Under the pieces are notes generated by a model. It did not search any database, was not told the DNA's origin, and saw only the letters and a program-made list of their open reading frames with translations. The position numbers and the translations under genes are program-made. This document shows positions 63,531 through 64,000 of a stretch of 64,000 bases of DNA, one piece after another (position 1 is the stretch's first letter; the number at the start of each line of letters is the position of its first letter). The DNA comes from Bordetella parapertussis. GTDB lineage: Bacteria; Pseudomonadota; Gammaproteobacteria; Burkholderiales; Burkholderiaceae_D. Where the stretch lies: positions 186,001-250,000 of the forward strand of contig CAMBFZ010000001.1 of NCBI GenBank assembly GCA_945866125.1, written 5' to 3'.

Positions 63531-63558
63531 GGGGTCCGTTATTTTTAAGATAGGTTTT

Positions 63559-63957
63559 ATGATGAAATTTATCCTCTTGGTGTGCGCTGCGATGCTAGTC
63601 GTATTAGTGAACTCAGCGGAAGCAGAAGAAATAAAGACAGAGTTTTACACAGTGATCGATGGCATTAGAGTCGATCGACAGACTATGACCGGATTCCGCA
63701 CCTGGCGGGCCGCAGCATGCGACCGCTGTCATGGTGCAAATCAAGAAGGCATGGTCGGTCCTTCACTGGTTGATAGTTTAAAGACGCTGAGTTATGAGGA
63801 ATTTTTTCTGACCGTCACTGCAGGTCGCCCCGAAAAAGGCATGCCTTCATTTAAAGAAAATAAGCAGGTGACAGAAAATATTGAGCCCCTCTATCGCTAC
63901 TTAAAGGGTCGTTCTAACGGGCACATTATCAAAGCTAAGGTCGCGAGTATTGATTAG
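63559..63957 (+). CDS. Periplasmic cytochrome c, probable XoxF electron acceptor (XoxG-like)
   Basis: A class I c-type cytochrome of about 132 residues. A signal peptide precedes NSAEAEEIK; the heme motif CDRCH is at residues 54-58, and Met95 in KGMPSF is a likely axial ligand. The GANQEGMVGPSL segment after the heme is typical of small alcohol-dehydrogenase cytochromes. It would take electrons from XoxF to the respiratory chain. Start is ATG 63559 or 63562; AAGATAGG lies upstream. An XoxG assignment rests mainly on context. Confidence 0.83.
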   Translation: MMKFILLVCAAMLVVLVNSAEAEEIKTEFYTVIDGIRVDRQTMTGFRTWRAAACDRCHGANQEGMVGPSLVDSLKTLSYEEFFLTVTAGRPEKGMPSFKENKQVTENIEPLYRYLKGRSNGHIIKAKVASID

Positions 63958-63985
63958 TACTCATAAAAAAAATTAGGGATTTTCT

Positions 63986-64000
63986 ATGCGACGATGCGAT
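63986..64000 (+). CDS. Start of a further gene, cut by the window edge
   Basis: TAGGGA followed 7 nt later by ATG opens a frame that runs off the window after five codons (MRRCD). Position behind xoxF and a cytochrome c suggests a xoxJ-like periplasmic protein, but nothing in five codons can confirm it. Confidence 0.35.

Overview
The window reads as chromosomal DNA of a betaproteobacterium, most likely order Burkholderiales and close to Oxalobacteraceae. This is inferred from gene order and protein character, not from a search. Supporting blocks are lptD-surA-pdxA-rsmA; miaB-phoH-ybeY-corC-lnt followed by glyQ-glyS-gmhB-plsC; and rpsU-yqeY-dnaG-rpoD with a tRNA-Ile2 gene after it. Most of the window is densely packed housekeeping DNA with 1-4 nt gene overlaps.

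Layout. 1-5.2 kb (+): outer-membrane LPS export (3' part of lptD), periplasmic folding (surA), vitamin B6 synthesis (pdxA) and 16S rRNA methylation (rsmA). 5.3-16.2 kb (-): a long run from miaB down to a YgjP-type metalloprotease gene that carries an in-frame 9-bp minisatellite. 16.3-20.5 kb: a reduced cellulose locus (bcsZ convergent with bcsS-bcsA, no bcsB or bcsC). 20.9-32.1 kb: a nitrogen and one-carbon island, with a five-gene UrtABCDE-type ABC importer, formamidase fmdA, zinc-ribbon fmdB and a terminator, followed by an 1126-residue protein that fuses an NCS1-type permease to a hybrid histidine kinase, and an overlapping LuxR-type response regulator. That pair is the most unusual system in the window.

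32.2-36.7 kb is a looser accessory stretch: an H-NS-like gene, two strong inverted repeats, an EthD-domain gene, an unknown gene behind a sigma-54-like promoter, a broken lipoprotein gene that no single reading frame reveals, and an AT-rich Crp/Fnr regulator. 36.7-53.8 kb is mostly housekeeping: tRNA-Met, miaA, an MFS exporter, mutL, a DedA protein, amiC, tsaE, queG, an AEC transporter, a DctPQM TRAP operon running into ogt and xerD, plsY, tsaD, ybiB and a YhiN-type flavoprotein. 53.9-59.7 kb is the rpsU-yqeY-dnaG-rpoD macromolecular-synthesis block; this RpoD has a very long lysine/alanine-rich N-terminal extension.

59.9-64 kb is again accessory: a leucine-rich-repeat protein of the ribonuclease-inhibitor type, then a PQQ alcohol dehydrogenase with the Asp-x-Asp lanthanide signature (XoxF type), a strong hairpin, a small cytochrome c and the first codons of another gene. 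Formamide hydrolysis (formate plus ammonia) and XoxF both point to use of one-carbon compounds. No CRISPR array, rRNA operon, prophage or intact insertion sequence was seen.
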